This document shows positions 35,806-43,854 of a DNA stretch of 64,000 bases, in pieces; position 1 is the first letter of the stretch; each line of letters opens with the position of its first letter. The notes beneath the pieces are model-generated. The model was not told where the DNA came from. It did no database searches and worked only from the letters and a program-made list of their open reading frames with translations. The stretch spans positions 744,001 to 808,000 of the forward strand of contig NZ_VDYR01000001.1 in NCBI RefSeq assembly GCF_006346325.1. The letters run 5' to 3'. The DNA comes from Sphingomonas japonica (GTDB lineage: Bacteria; Pseudomonadota; Alphaproteobacteria; Sphingomonadales; Sphingomonadaceae). A program made the translations under genes and the position numbers.

Positions 35806-36951
35806 ATGGCGCTCGACCCCGAGACGCTCGACGCGCTGATCGATACGGTCCGGCGGTTCGTGTCCGAACGGCTGCGGCCGCTGGAGGCGCAGGTCGAGGA
35901 GGACGATGCGATCCCCACCGATGTCGTCGCCGAGATGCGCGACATGGGGCTGTTCGGGCTGTCGATCGCGGAAGAATTTGGCGGTCTCGGCCTGACGATG
36001 GTCGAGGAAGTGCGCGTGGCGATCGAGCTCGGCCGGACCACTCCGGCGTTCCGCTCGACCTTCGGCACCAATGTCGGCATCGGCAGCCAGGGCCTGGTGA
36101 TGGCCGGCACGCCCGAACAAAAGGCGCAGTGGCTGCCGAGAATCGCCAGCGGAGAGATCGTCACCAGCTTCGCGCTGACCGAACCCGATGTCGGCTCGGA
36201 TTCGGCGGCAGTGAAGACGCGCGCGGTCCGCGACGGCGACGTCTATCGGCTGACCGGGACCAAGCGCTACATCACCAATGCCGACAAGGCCGACCTGTTC
36301 ACGGTGATGGCGCGCGTCGGCGAGACGCCGGGCGCCCGGGGCGTATCGGCGTTCCTCGTCCCGCGTGATCTGCCCGGCCTGACCGTCGGCGCGCCGGAAC
36401 GCAAGATGGGGCAAAAGGGCGCCAAGGTCGCCGACGTCACCTTCGACGATGTGGCGGTGCCCGCCGTCAACCGGCTGGGCGAGGAAGGCGAGGGGTTCAA
36501 GATCGCGATGCGCGTGCTTGACCGCGGGCGATTGCACATCTCGGCGGTGTCGGTCGGAGTGGCCGAGCGGCTGATCGCTGATTGCGTGGCCTATGCGACG
36601 ACGCGGATGCAGTTCGGAAAGGCCATTTCCGACCACCAGCTGATCCAGGCGATGATCGCCGACAGCAAGACCGAAACGCTAGCCGCGCGCGCGCTCGTGC
36701 TCGAGACGGCCGCCGCCAAGGACCGCGGGGAGGACGTCGTGCTCGAATCGTCGGCGGCCAAGCTGTTCGCCACCGAAATGGTCGGCCGCGTCGCCGATCG
36801 CGCGGTGCAGATCTTCGGCGGCGCGGGGTACATCGCCGATTACGGCATCGAGCGCCTGTACCGCGACGTCCGCCTGTTCCGCTTGTACGAGGGCACGACC
36901 CAGATCCAGCAGCTGATCGTCGCGCGGGAAACGATCAAGCGCGGGGGCTGA
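35806..36951 (+). CDS. Acyl-CoA dehydrogenase
   Basis: The 381-residue FAD enzyme has FALTEPDVGSDSAAVKTRA, KRYITNADKADLFTVMARV and, near the end, IFGGAGYIADYGIERLYRD with YEGTTQIQQLIVARE. It starts directly after the SDR stop. It differs from the isovaleryl enzyme heading the operon, so it probably handles another branched or short acyl-CoA. The exact substrate cannot be told. Confidence 0.92.
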   Translation: MALDPETLDALIDTVRRFVSERLRPLEAQVEEDDAIPTDVVAEMRDMGLFGLSIAEEFGGLGLTMVEEVRVAIELGRTTPAFRSTFGTNVGIGSQGLVMAGTPEQKAQWLPRIASGEIVTSFALTEPDVGSDSAAVKTRAVRDGDVYRLTGTKRYITNADKADLFTVMARVGETPGARGVSAFLVPRDLPGLTVGAPERKMGQKGAKVADVTFDDVAVPAVNRLGEEGEGFKIAMRVLDRGRLHISAVSVGVAERLIADCVAYATTRMQFGKAISDHQLIQAMIADSKTETLAARALVLETAAAKDRGEDVVLESSAAKLFATEMVGRVADRAVQIFGGAGYIADYGIERLYRDVRLFRLYEGTTQIQQLIVARETIKRGG

Positions 36952-36957
36952 CGTCGC

Positions 36958-37893
36958 TCATTTCTTTGCGAACACCGCCCCGACATGCGCGTCTCCGCGC
37001 TCGGCCGCGAGCCGCGCCTGCCGCTCGCGCTCGGCATAGCCTGCACGCTGCCTGGCATCGCGACTATCGTGACATGCCGGGCAGACCACCCCCTCGACAA
37101 ACTGCGGCGATGCCCGCTCCGCCGCGCCGATCGGCATCCGGCAGGCATGGCACAGGTCGTAGCTGCCCTGCGACAGCCCGTGCGTCACCGCCACCCGCTG
37201 ATCGAACACGAAACATTCGCCCTGCCACAGGCTCTCCTCCGCAGGGACTTCCTCCAGATAGCGCAGGATGCCGCCTTGAAGGTGATAGACCTGGTCGATC
37301 CCTTCCGCCTTGGCGAACGCGGTCGCTTTCTCGCAGCGGATGCCGCCGGTGCAGAACATCGCGATCTTCGGCGCCTTGCCAAGCTGCTCGCGCTGCTCGC
37401 GAAACCAGCGGGGAAAATCCCGGAACGTCGCGGTCCGCGGATCGATCGCCCCGGCGAAGCTGCCGATCGCGACCTCATAATCGTTGCGCGTGTCGATGAC
37501 GACCGTGTCGGGATCGGCGATCAGCGCGTTCCAGTCCGCCGGTGCGACATAATGGCCGACGCTTTGCAGCGGATTGATGTCGGGCTGCCCCATCGTCACG
37601 ATCTCGCGCTTCAGCCGCACTTTCATGCGGTGAAACGGCAGTGACTCGGCACGTGATTCCTTGACGTCCATGCCGGCGCAGCCCGGCAGCGCGCGGATAT
37701 GTCCGAGGACGCTGTCGATCGCACCATCGCCGCCTGCGATCGTGCCGTTGATTCCCTCTGGCGCGATCAGCAGCGTGCCCTTGATCGCCTGAGCCTCGCA
37801 AAGCGTGGCAAGACCCAAGCGGATCGCAGCGCAATCGTCGAAGCGCGTGAAGCAATAGAGCGCGGCGATGCGGATCGGCAGGGATTGGGTCAT
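36958..37893 (-). CDS. trhO: tRNA uridine(34) hydroxylase, rhodanese-fold (TrhO/YceA)
   Basis: Oxygen-dependent 5-hydroxylation of the wobble uridine in certain tRNAs. The 311-residue protein has an N-terminal acylphosphatase-like domain (YCFTRFDD, APEGINGTIAGG) and a rhodanese domain with VVIDTRNDYEVAIGSF. The catalytic Cys181 lies in MFCTGGIRCEKATAF. A C-terminal cysteine-rich tail (CHACR...CPACHD) follows, as in the family. It is convergent with the leucine operon (6 bases between stops). Confidence 0.93.
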   Translation of the reverse strand: MTQSLPIRIAALYCFTRFDDCAAIRLGLATLCEAQAIKGTLLIAPEGINGTIAGGDGAIDSVLGHIRALPGCAGMDVKESRAESLPFHRMKVRLKREIVTMGQPDINPLQSVGHYVAPADWNALIADPDTVVIDTRNDYEVAIGSFAGAIDPRTATFRDFPRWFREQREQLGKAPKIAMFCTGGIRCEKATAFAKAEGIDQVYHLQGGILRYLEEVPAEESLWQGECFVFDQRVAVTHGLSQGSYDLCHACRMPIGAAERASPQFVEGVVCPACHDSRDARQRAGYAERERQARLAAERGDAHVGAVFAKK

Positions 37894-37923
37894 CGATGCA
37901 ATCTGGTTCCGACTGCGCGCCGC

Positions 37924-37998
37924 TGGTGACCCCTACGAGAATCGAACTCGTGTTTTCGCCGTGAGAGGGCGACGTCCTAACCGCTAGACGAAGGGGCC
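37924..37998 (-). tRNA. tRNA-Glu (anticodon CTC)
   Basis: Read on the minus strand, the 75 bases fold as a tRNA. Acceptor GGCCCCT pairs with AGGGGTC (one G-T pair), and the D-arm region is CGTCTAGCGGTTAGGACG. The anticodon arm is TCGCC-CTCTCAC-GGCGA with CTC at the anticodon, and the T-arm is ACGAGTTCGATTCTCGT. The discriminator A and an encoded CCA end the gene. CTC reads GAG codons, and the major tRNA-Glu(TTC) is not in this window. Confidence 0.95.
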
Positions 37999-38023
37999 GT
38001 GCGCGGATGATGCGGAAGGCGAG

Positions 38024-38052
38024 CGCTTACGAGTGTCGCGCCAATCCGTCAA
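38024..38052 (-). promoter_or_regulatory. Candidate promoter of tRNA-Glu
   Basis: On the minus strand TTGACG (38052-38047), a 17-base spacer, then TAAGCG (38029-38024), 25 bases upstream of the tRNA. The -35 is good, the -10 weak. Confidence 0.4.
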
Positions 38053-38058
38053 CCGCGA

Positions 38059-39471
38059 TCAAGCCGCGACCTTGCGCCGCTCTGCCATCTCCGCGTTCAG
38101 CATCTCCGCCAGCAGGAACGCCAGTTCGAGCGACTGACCGGCGTTGAGCCGCGGGTCGCAATGCGTGTGATACCGATCCGCCAGCGACTGTTCGGTCACA
38201 TCGACTGCGCCGCCGGTGCACTCGGTGACGTTCTGCCCGGTCATCTCCGCATGGATGCCGCCGCCGAAGCTGCCCTCGGCGCGGTGCACCGCGAAGAAGC
38301 CGCGGACTTCGGCCAGGATGCGGTCGAAAGGCCGGGTCTTGTAGCCATTGGCGGCCTTGATGACGTTGCCGTGCATCGGGTCGCAGCTCCACACCACCGG
38401 GTGCCCCTCGCGCTGGACCGCGCGGACCAGCGGCGGCAGCCCCTTCTCGATCTTGTCGTGGCCATAGCGGGTGATGAGCGTCATCCGGCCGGGAATGCGC
38501 GCAGGATTGAGCGTGTCGAGCATCTTGAGCAGCGCATCGGGCTCGAGGGTCGGCCCGCACTTCATGCCGATCGGATTGTCGATGCCGCGCAGGAACTCGA
38601 CATGCGCCGACCCTTCGAACCGCGTGCGATCGCCGATCCACAGGAAATGCGCGCTGGTATCGTACCAGTCGCCGGTCAGCGAATCCTGCCGCGTCAGCGC
38701 CTGTTCGTACGGGAGCAGCAGCGCTTCGTGGCTGGTGTAGAAATCGGTCGCCTTCAACTGCGGCACCGTTTCCGGATTGATCCCGCACGCTTCCATGAAC
38801 TCGAGCGATTCGCTGATGCGGTCGGCCATCTCGGCATATTTCTTCGCCCAGGGCGACCGGCCCATGAAGTCATGCGTCCAGCGATGGACCTGGTGAAGGT
38901 TGGCGTACCCCCCTTGCGCGAATGCGCGCAGCAGGTTGAGCGTCGCGGCCGACTGCGAATAGGCACGGATCATCCGCTGCGGATCGTTGACACGGCCGGC
39001 CGGGGTGAAGGCGATGTCGTTGACATTGTCGCCGCGGTAACTGGGCAGCGTGACGCCATCGATCGTCTCGGTATCGGCCGAACGCGGCTTTGCGAATTGC
39101 CCCGCCATCCGGCCCAGCTTCACCGTCGGCAGCTTCGACGCAAAGGTCAGGACGACCGCCATCTGCAGGATGACGCGGAACGTGTCGCGGATATTGTTGG
39201 CGCTATGCTCGGCGAACGATTCGGCGCAGTCGCCGCCTTGCAGCAGGAATGCCTTGCCCTCGCTGACCCGCGCCAGATCGGCGGTCAGGTTGCGCGCCTC
39301 GCCCGCGAACACCAGCGGCGGAAAGGTCGCAAGCTGGTCCGTCGCGGCGGTCAGTGCGGCGGCGTCCTCATAGTGCGGCAGCTGGCGAGCCTCTGCCTGT
39401 GTCCAGCTGTCGGGGGCCCATTTGGCGGCCATGGCGTTCTCGTCCACTCGTTGCGATGTCTGATTTTCCAT
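38059..39471 (-). CDS. 3-deoxy-D-arabino-heptulosonate-7-phosphate synthase, class II
   Basis: First step of the shikimate pathway, joining PEP and erythrose-4-phosphate. The 470-residue protein is of the plant-like class II family: [49 protein letters not shown] and [15 protein letters not shown] are all family signatures. The start may be the ATG at 39471 or 39432, and neither has a strong SD. It is monocistronic, between tRNA-Glu and a hydroxyacid dehydrogenase. Confidence 0.96.
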   Translation of the reverse strand: MENQTSQRVDENAMAAKWAPDSWTQAEARQLPHYEDAAALTAATDQLATFPPLVFAGEARNLTADLARVSEGKAFLLQGGDCAESFAEHSANNIRDTFRVILQMAVVLTFASKLPTVKLGRMAGQFAKPRSADTETIDGVTLPSYRGDNVNDIAFTPAGRVNDPQRMIRAYSQSAATLNLLRAFAQGGYANLHQVHRWTHDFMGRSPWAKKYAEMADRISESLEFMEACGINPETVPQLKATDFYTSHEALLLPYEQALTRQDSLTGDWYDTSAHFLWIGDRTRFEGSAHVEFLRGIDNPIGMKCGPTLEPDALLKMLDTLNPARIPGRMTLITRYGHDKIEKGLPPLVRAVQREGHPVVWSCDPMHGNVIKAANGYKTRPFDRILAEVRGFFAVHRAEGSFGGGIHAEMTGQNVTECTGGAVDVTEQSLADRYHTHCDPRLNAGQSLELAFLLAEMLNAEMAERRKVAA

Positions 39472-39514
39472 GCGCCACGCGCGCGCTCGGCGCAATCAAG
39501 GAAAGGTTCGCCGC

Positions 39515-40450
39515 TCAGTAGCCCGCGCCGAGATCGACGACATTGCGCATCGGCTTGCCGCCCACGAACGCCGCCAGGTTTTCGAGGAACAGCGCGGTCG
39601 CGCGCTGGAACATCGTCGTCTGGCTGCGCCCCGACAGGTGCATCGAATGCAGCGTGTTCGGGGCGCTCCACAGCGGGTGCTCCGGCGGCAGCGGCTCGGG
39701 ATCGACGGTATCGAGGAACGCGCCGGCAATCTGCCGCGCCTCGAGCGCCGCGACCAGCGCATCCTGATCGACCATGTCGCCGCGTGCGAAGTTGATGAGC
39801 CAGGCCGAGGATTTCATCGCCGCCAGTTCGCTCGCACCGACCAGCGCCTGCGTCGCACTGGTCGATGGCGCCACCAGGATGATCCAGTCGAATTCGCCGA
39901 TCCGCGACTTCCAGGCATCGGCGGCAAGCGTGCCTTCGCGGCCCGACCGCGTGATGCCGGTGACGTCGACATCGAACGCTGCCAGCCGCGTGCCAATCAG
40001 CCGCCCGATCGTGCCATAGCCGACGATCAGCGCGCTCGATCCGGCAAGCTCGACCTTGCCTGGCGCGTCGGTGCTCCACTGCCGGCGATCGGCCAGCCGC
40101 ACGACCTCATCATAGCGCTTCGCCGCGGCGAGCATTCCCAGTACCGCGTATTCGGCGACGGCGTTCGCATTGATGCCGGTGCCGTTGGTCAGCACCGTGC
40201 CGCGCCGTTCGAGAAGCGCGGTGTCATACGCATCCACTCCCGCGCGCAGCGTGAACAGCCACTTCAGCCGCGCGCCCGCCGCGGCGATCGCCGCACTGTC
40301 GCTGGAAGACTGGACGTCGACCCAGGCGATGTCGGCATCGGCCATCGCCGCTTCTGCGTCGGCGCGACTGGTGAACCAATGCGGCGTGATCGACGCGGGG
40401 AGGCGAGGTTCGAGCAGCGGGCGGGCAATTGCTGGAAGAACGGCTTTCAT
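39515..40450 (-). CDS. D-isomer-specific 2-hydroxyacid dehydrogenase family protein
   Basis: The 311-residue NAD(P)-dependent protein has the cofactor motif LIVGYGTIGRLIGTRL, catalytic-domain flanks, LINFARGDMVDQDALVAAL (Arg region) and the C-terminal Glu/His stretch DPEPLPPEHPLW. This layout is closest to glyoxylate/hydroxypyruvate reductase-like members. The substrate is undetermined. It is followed by a 3' gap holding a TACCCC-type repeat. Confidence 0.9.
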   Translation of the reverse strand: MKAVLPAIARPLLEPRLPASITPHWFTSRADAEAAMADADIAWVDVQSSSDSAAIAAAGARLKWLFTLRAGVDAYDTALLERRGTVLTNGTGINANAVAEYAVLGMLAAAKRYDEVVRLADRRQWSTDAPGKVELAGSSALIVGYGTIGRLIGTRLAAFDVDVTGITRSGREGTLAADAWKSRIGEFDWIILVAPSTSATQALVGASELAAMKSSAWLINFARGDMVDQDALVAALEARQIAGAFLDTVDPEPLPPEHPLWSAPNTLHSMHLSGRSQTTMFQRATALFLENLAAFVGGKPMRNVVDLGAGY

Positions 40451-40503
40451 GGGTTCAATCTGGCAAGCCCACCGGCCGATGTCGAGCGAGCGTCAATCCA
40501 CCC

Positions 40504-40526
40504 GTACCCGGCCTGCGCCGGGGTAC
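40504..40526. repeat. Solo TACCCCGGCG-type palindrome
   Basis: GTACCCGGCCTGCGCCGGGGTAC without its two middle-most bases paired is a near-perfect palindrome. It is related to the arms of the doublet at 34451-34547. It lies 7 bases after the cysS stop on the cysS strand and may serve as its 3' structure. Confidence 0.6.
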
Positions 40527-40532
40527 GGCGCG

Positions 40533-41960
40533 CTACAGGCCGAGTTTCCAGTCCCAGCCGAGCGGATCGCCGTCCATCATCTCTACTCCCGCAGCCGCCA
40601 GCTCATCGCGGATCGCATCGGATGCCGCAAAGTCCTTCGCGGCGCGCGCGGCCTTGCGGTCTGCGAGGCGTCCGGCAATCGCAGCTTCGTCGATCGTCGC
40701 ATCAGCAGGGCGCAAGCGCAGGTCAGCGCGGGTGAGCGCTGCCAGGGTCATACCCAGCGTCTCATCGAACCGCGTCAGCGTCGCGATGCGATCGGCAGCG
40801 GACAGTCGCTTGTCCGCCAGCAACTCGTCCAGCAGGGGCAGCGCCTTTGGCGTATTGAGGTCGTCGGCCAGTGCCTCATCAAGCCGGGCGACATAGGCGT
40901 CGGAAACGGCACCCGCGCCCTCGGCACGCGCGCGCAGGGTCTCGACCGCCATCACCAGCCGCTTCAGCCGGGTCAGCGCCGCCAGCAGATTGTCGCCCGA
41001 GAACTCCAGCTCGCTCCGATACTGCGCCGACAGGCACATCAGCCGGTACGCCAGCGGATGCACCCCGCGCGCGACGAGCGCATCGAGCGTGGCGATGCCG
41101 CCCTTCGATTTCGACATTTTTCCGGTACGGTCGACTAGGAAGTTGTTGTGCATCCAGAACCGCGCACCAGTATCCGCGCATCCGCAATAGGCCTGGTTCT
41201 GCGCGATTTCGTTCACGTGATGGATCTCGCGGTGGTCGATGCCGCCGGTGTGGATGTCGAAGGGCGAGCCCAGATATTTGTGGCTCATCACCGAACATTC
41301 GAGGTGCCAGCCGGGAGCGCCGCGCCCCCAGGGCGAATCCCATTCCATCTGCCGCACCTCGCCCGGCGGGGTGGTGCGCCAGATTGCGAAATCCTGCGGA
41401 TGCCGCTTGCCCGCGACCGGATCGATCCGCGCTTCTCCGACATCGTCGCTCGATCGCGCAAGACGACCGTAATCCGGCACGGTGGTGCTGTCGAAATACA
41501 GGCCGCTGCCGAGCTGGTAGCAATGCTCGGGCGCGATCTTCTCGGCAAAGGCGATCATCTCGGCGATGTGATCGGTCGCCACCGACCAGCGCGTCGGGGA
41601 AACGATGTTGAGATCGGCCAGGTTGCGCTTGAACACAGCGGTGTAATGCGCGGCGATATCCCACGCGCTTTGCCGGGTTTTCTTCGCCGCCGCTTCCATC
41701 TTGTCGTCGCCGGCATCGGCATCTGACGTCAGGTGCCCGACATCGGTGATGTTGATGACATGGGTGACGTCATATCCCTGCCACCGCAGCACCCGCGTCA
41801 GCGTGTCGGTGAAGATATAGGCTCGCAGGTTGCCGAGATGCGGGTCGGAATAGACGGTCGGCCCGCACGAATAGACGCGCACGCCGCGAGCCGCATCGAG
41901 CGGCTCGAACGGCTCCAGCTGTCGGGTGAGGCTGTTGTAGAGAGTGAGGGGTGACGACAT
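40533..41960 (-). CDS. cysS: Cysteinyl-tRNA synthetase
   Basis: Class I synthetase charging tRNA-Cys, 475 residues. Zinc ligands start with YSCGPTVYSDPHLGNLRAY, which contains the HIGH motif as HLGN. GGIDHREIHHVNEIAQ supplies further zinc ligands, and the loop is TGKMSKSKGG. The ATG at 41960 is the conserved start (MSSPLTLYNSL), and the upstream extension is not conserved. The cognate tRNA-Cys gene is at 48017-48090. Confidence 0.97.
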   Translation of the reverse strand: MSSPLTLYNSLTRQLEPFEPLDAARGVRVYSCGPTVYSDPHLGNLRAYIFTDTLTRVLRWQGYDVTHVINITDVGHLTSDADAGDDKMEAAAKKTRQSAWDIAAHYTAVFKRNLADLNIVSPTRWSVATDHIAEMIAFAEKIAPEHCYQLGSGLYFDSTTVPDYGRLARSSDDVGEARIDPVAGKRHPQDFAIWRTTPPGEVRQMEWDSPWGRGAPGWHLECSVMSHKYLGSPFDIHTGGIDHREIHHVNEIAQNQAYCGCADTGARFWMHNNFLVDRTGKMSKSKGGIATLDALVARGVHPLAYRLMCLSAQYRSELEFSGDNLLAALTRLKRLVMAVETLRARAEGAGAVSDAYVARLDEALADDLNTPKALPLLDELLADKRLSAADRIATLTRFDETLGMTLAALTRADLRLRPADATIDEAAIAGRLADRKAARAAKDFAASDAIRDELAAAGVEMMDGDPLGWDWKLGL

Positions 41961-42079
41961 GGGGGCGGCATAGCCCGACCAGTACACACCGGCAATCGAT
42001 GCGGCGTGCATGGTCGTTGTCATCGCGATTTGGATCAGGCAGCATCTCGGCCATACGGCACTAGTTGTGGAGATGTGGA

Positions 42080-42169
42080 ATGCGCCGTGCCCCCAACAAA
42101 TTGGCGATGGCCGGCGCGATGATCGCTATCATTGCCGGCTGTCTGATCGTTTTCGGCGTCCTCCGATAG
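42080..42169 (+). CDS. Candidate 29-residue single-helix membrane protein
   Basis: A short frame starts ATG at 42080, with GGAG at 42069-42072 at ideal spacing. The product is a basic head (MRRAPNKLAMA), then one hydrophobic helix (GAMIAIIAGCLIVFGVLR), and the stop. It lies in the gap between the divergent-facing cysS start and the CrtI-like gene's end, overlapping the latter's 3' end on the other strand by about 40 bases. I do not recognise a family. Positive-inside topology and a strong ribosome site make it credible. Confidence 0.5.
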   Translation: MRRAPNKLAMAGAMIAIIAGCLIVFGVLR

Positions 42170-43739
42170 TTCTCAGCATCGCCTTGGCGGCATTATGCCC
42201 CGGGGCGCCGGTGACGCCGCCGCCGGGATGCGTGCCCGATCCGCACAGCCACAGCCCGTCGATCGCACCCTTGTAACGGCCTTGCCCCAGCATCGGCCGG
42301 GACGACCACAATTGGTCGAGCGACATCTTGCCGTGAAAGATATCGCCGCCGATCAGCCCGAACTTGCGTTCGAGATCCAGCGGGGTGTGGACTTGCCGCG
42401 CGATCACCGAAGCCTTGAATCCCGGCGCGAAGCGTTCGACGACATCGAATGCGGCATCGGCGGCGGCGTCGCGGGCGTCGTCCCACGAACGGCCATCGGG
42501 CAGGCTCGGCGCGAATTGCTGGCAGAACAGACTGGCGACATGGCTTCCGGCCGGGGCGAGGCTGTCGTCGAGCGTCGAGGGGATCAGCATCTCGACGATC
42601 GGCGCGCGTGACCAGCCGTCGCGTTTCGCGTCGAGATAGGCGCGGTCCATGTAATCGAGGCTGGGCGCCAGCACGATCCCCGCGCTCAGATGCGGCCCCG
42701 GCTCGGGCAATGCCGTAAAGCGCGGCAATTGCGACAGTGCGACATTCATGCGCAGCGTGCCCGATCCGACCTGATACCCCTTCATCCGATCGCCGAACGC
42801 CGCGGGCACGTCGCCGGCATCGCACAACCGGTCGTACAGCAATCCGGGTCCGACATTGGCGACCACGCGCTTGCCGCGCACTTCCTCGCCCGATGCCAGC
42901 AGGGCGCCGACCGCGCGGCCGCCCTCGACGAGGACTTTGGTGACAGGAGCATCGGTGCGCAGCGTGACGCCCGCCTCGCGGCAAGCGCTCGCCATCGCCT
43001 GGGTGATCGCGCCCATCCCCCCGATCGCGTGGCCCCAGGCCCCGCGCTCGCCATTGACCTCGCCGAACACGTGATGGAGCAGGACATAGGCCGAACCCGG
43101 CGTGTCGGGGCTCGCATAATTCCCTACCACAGCATCGAAGCCGAACAGCGCCTTGACCGCATCGCTCTCGAACCAGCGATCGAGCACCGCCCGCGCCGGC
43201 TTGGCGAACAGGTCGATCAGGTCGCGGCGGGTATCGAGGTCGAGGTGCCGCAACCGGTTGGCCGTGCCCAGCGCCTCGATCATTCCCGCCCAGCCGCCGC
43301 CGCTGTCGGGCGGAATGCGCAACGCCAGATCGCGCAGCACGTCCGCGATCCGGTCGAGCGCGGCAGAATAGGCGGGCAGGGCGGCCGCGTCCGCCTTAGA
43401 GAATTTCGCGAACTCTGCCTGCGTCGCCGCGGTGCCGCCCCCCGACAGCAGATAGCGGCCATCCTCGGTCGGCAGGAAATTGGCGAACGGCCTCAGCACC
43501 GCGCGATAGCCGTGACGATGCAGCGCCATGTCGGCGATCACTTTGGGCTGGAGCAGGCTGACGGTGTAGCTGGCGGTCGAATTGCGAAAGCCGGGGTGAA
43601 ATTCCTCGGTCACCGCCGCCCCGCCCAGCACGTGCCGTGCCTCGAGCACGCAGACGTCGAGCCCCGCTTTGGCAAGGTAGAAGGCACAGACCAGGCCATT
43701 GTGCCCGCCGCCGATGATGACCGCGTCCCATCGCTTCAT
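42129..43739 (-). CDS. Phytoene desaturase-like (CrtI/PYROXD2-type) FAD oxidoreductase
   Basis: The 536-residue flavoprotein has the dinucleotide motif VIIGGGHNGLVCAFYLAKAGLDVCVLEAR, GGAAVTEEFHPGFRNSTASY and a C-terminal LWLCGSGTHPGGGVTGAPGHNAA, which is the second FAD contact. The family includes carotenoid desaturases and the less understood PYROXD2 group. The sequence looks closer to the latter, and no carotenoid genes adjoin, so I leave the substrate open. Confidence 0.9.
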   Translation of the reverse strand: MKRWDAVIIGGGHNGLVCAFYLAKAGLDVCVLEARHVLGGAAVTEEFHPGFRNSTASYTVSLLQPKVIADMALHRHGYRAVLRPFANFLPTEDGRYLLSGGGTAATQAEFAKFSKADAAALPAYSAALDRIADVLRDLALRIPPDSGGGWAGMIEALGTANRLRHLDLDTRRDLIDLFAKPARAVLDRWFESDAVKALFGFDAVVGNYASPDTPGSAYVLLHHVFGEVNGERGAWGHAIGGMGAITQAMASACREAGVTLRTDAPVTKVLVEGGRAVGALLASGEEVRGKRVVANVGPGLLYDRLCDAGDVPAAFGDRMKGYQVGSGTLRMNVALSQLPRFTALPEPGPHLSAGIVLAPSLDYMDRAYLDAKRDGWSRAPIVEMLIPSTLDDSLAPAGSHVASLFCQQFAPSLPDGRSWDDARDAAADAAFDVVERFAPGFKASVIARQVHTPLDLERKFGLIGGDIFHGKMSLDQLWSSRPMLGQGRYKGAIDGLWLCGSGTHPGGGVTGAPGHNAAKAMLRTIGGRRKRSDSRQ

Positions 43740-43812
43740 CGTGCGACGCTAGCGTCCCGGATCGCCGCCGTCACCCGTCACGGATCCAAAGTCAGCCTTG
43801 CATCGCCATCGA

Positions 43813-43833
43813 TATGCGAATAGCTCGCATTAG
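43813..43833 (+). promoter_or_regulatory. Fur-box-like dyad upstream of the TonB receptor
   Basis: ATGCGA (43814-43819) and TCGCAT (43825-43830) form a perfect 6-5-6 inverted repeat, within TGCGAATAGCTCGCA. This matches the TGCGAAT-N-ATTCGCA form of Fur site at most positions. It lies 25 bases before the receptor's start, as expected for an iron-repressed promoter. Confidence 0.55.
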
Positions 43834-43854
43834 CGAAACGATCGGGGATTCGAG

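Noticed and set aside
42129..43739. Calling the CrtI-like gene a true phytoene desaturase
   Set aside because: No crtB, crtY or other carotenoid gene lies nearby, and the overall pattern fits the PYROXD2-like group equally well or better.
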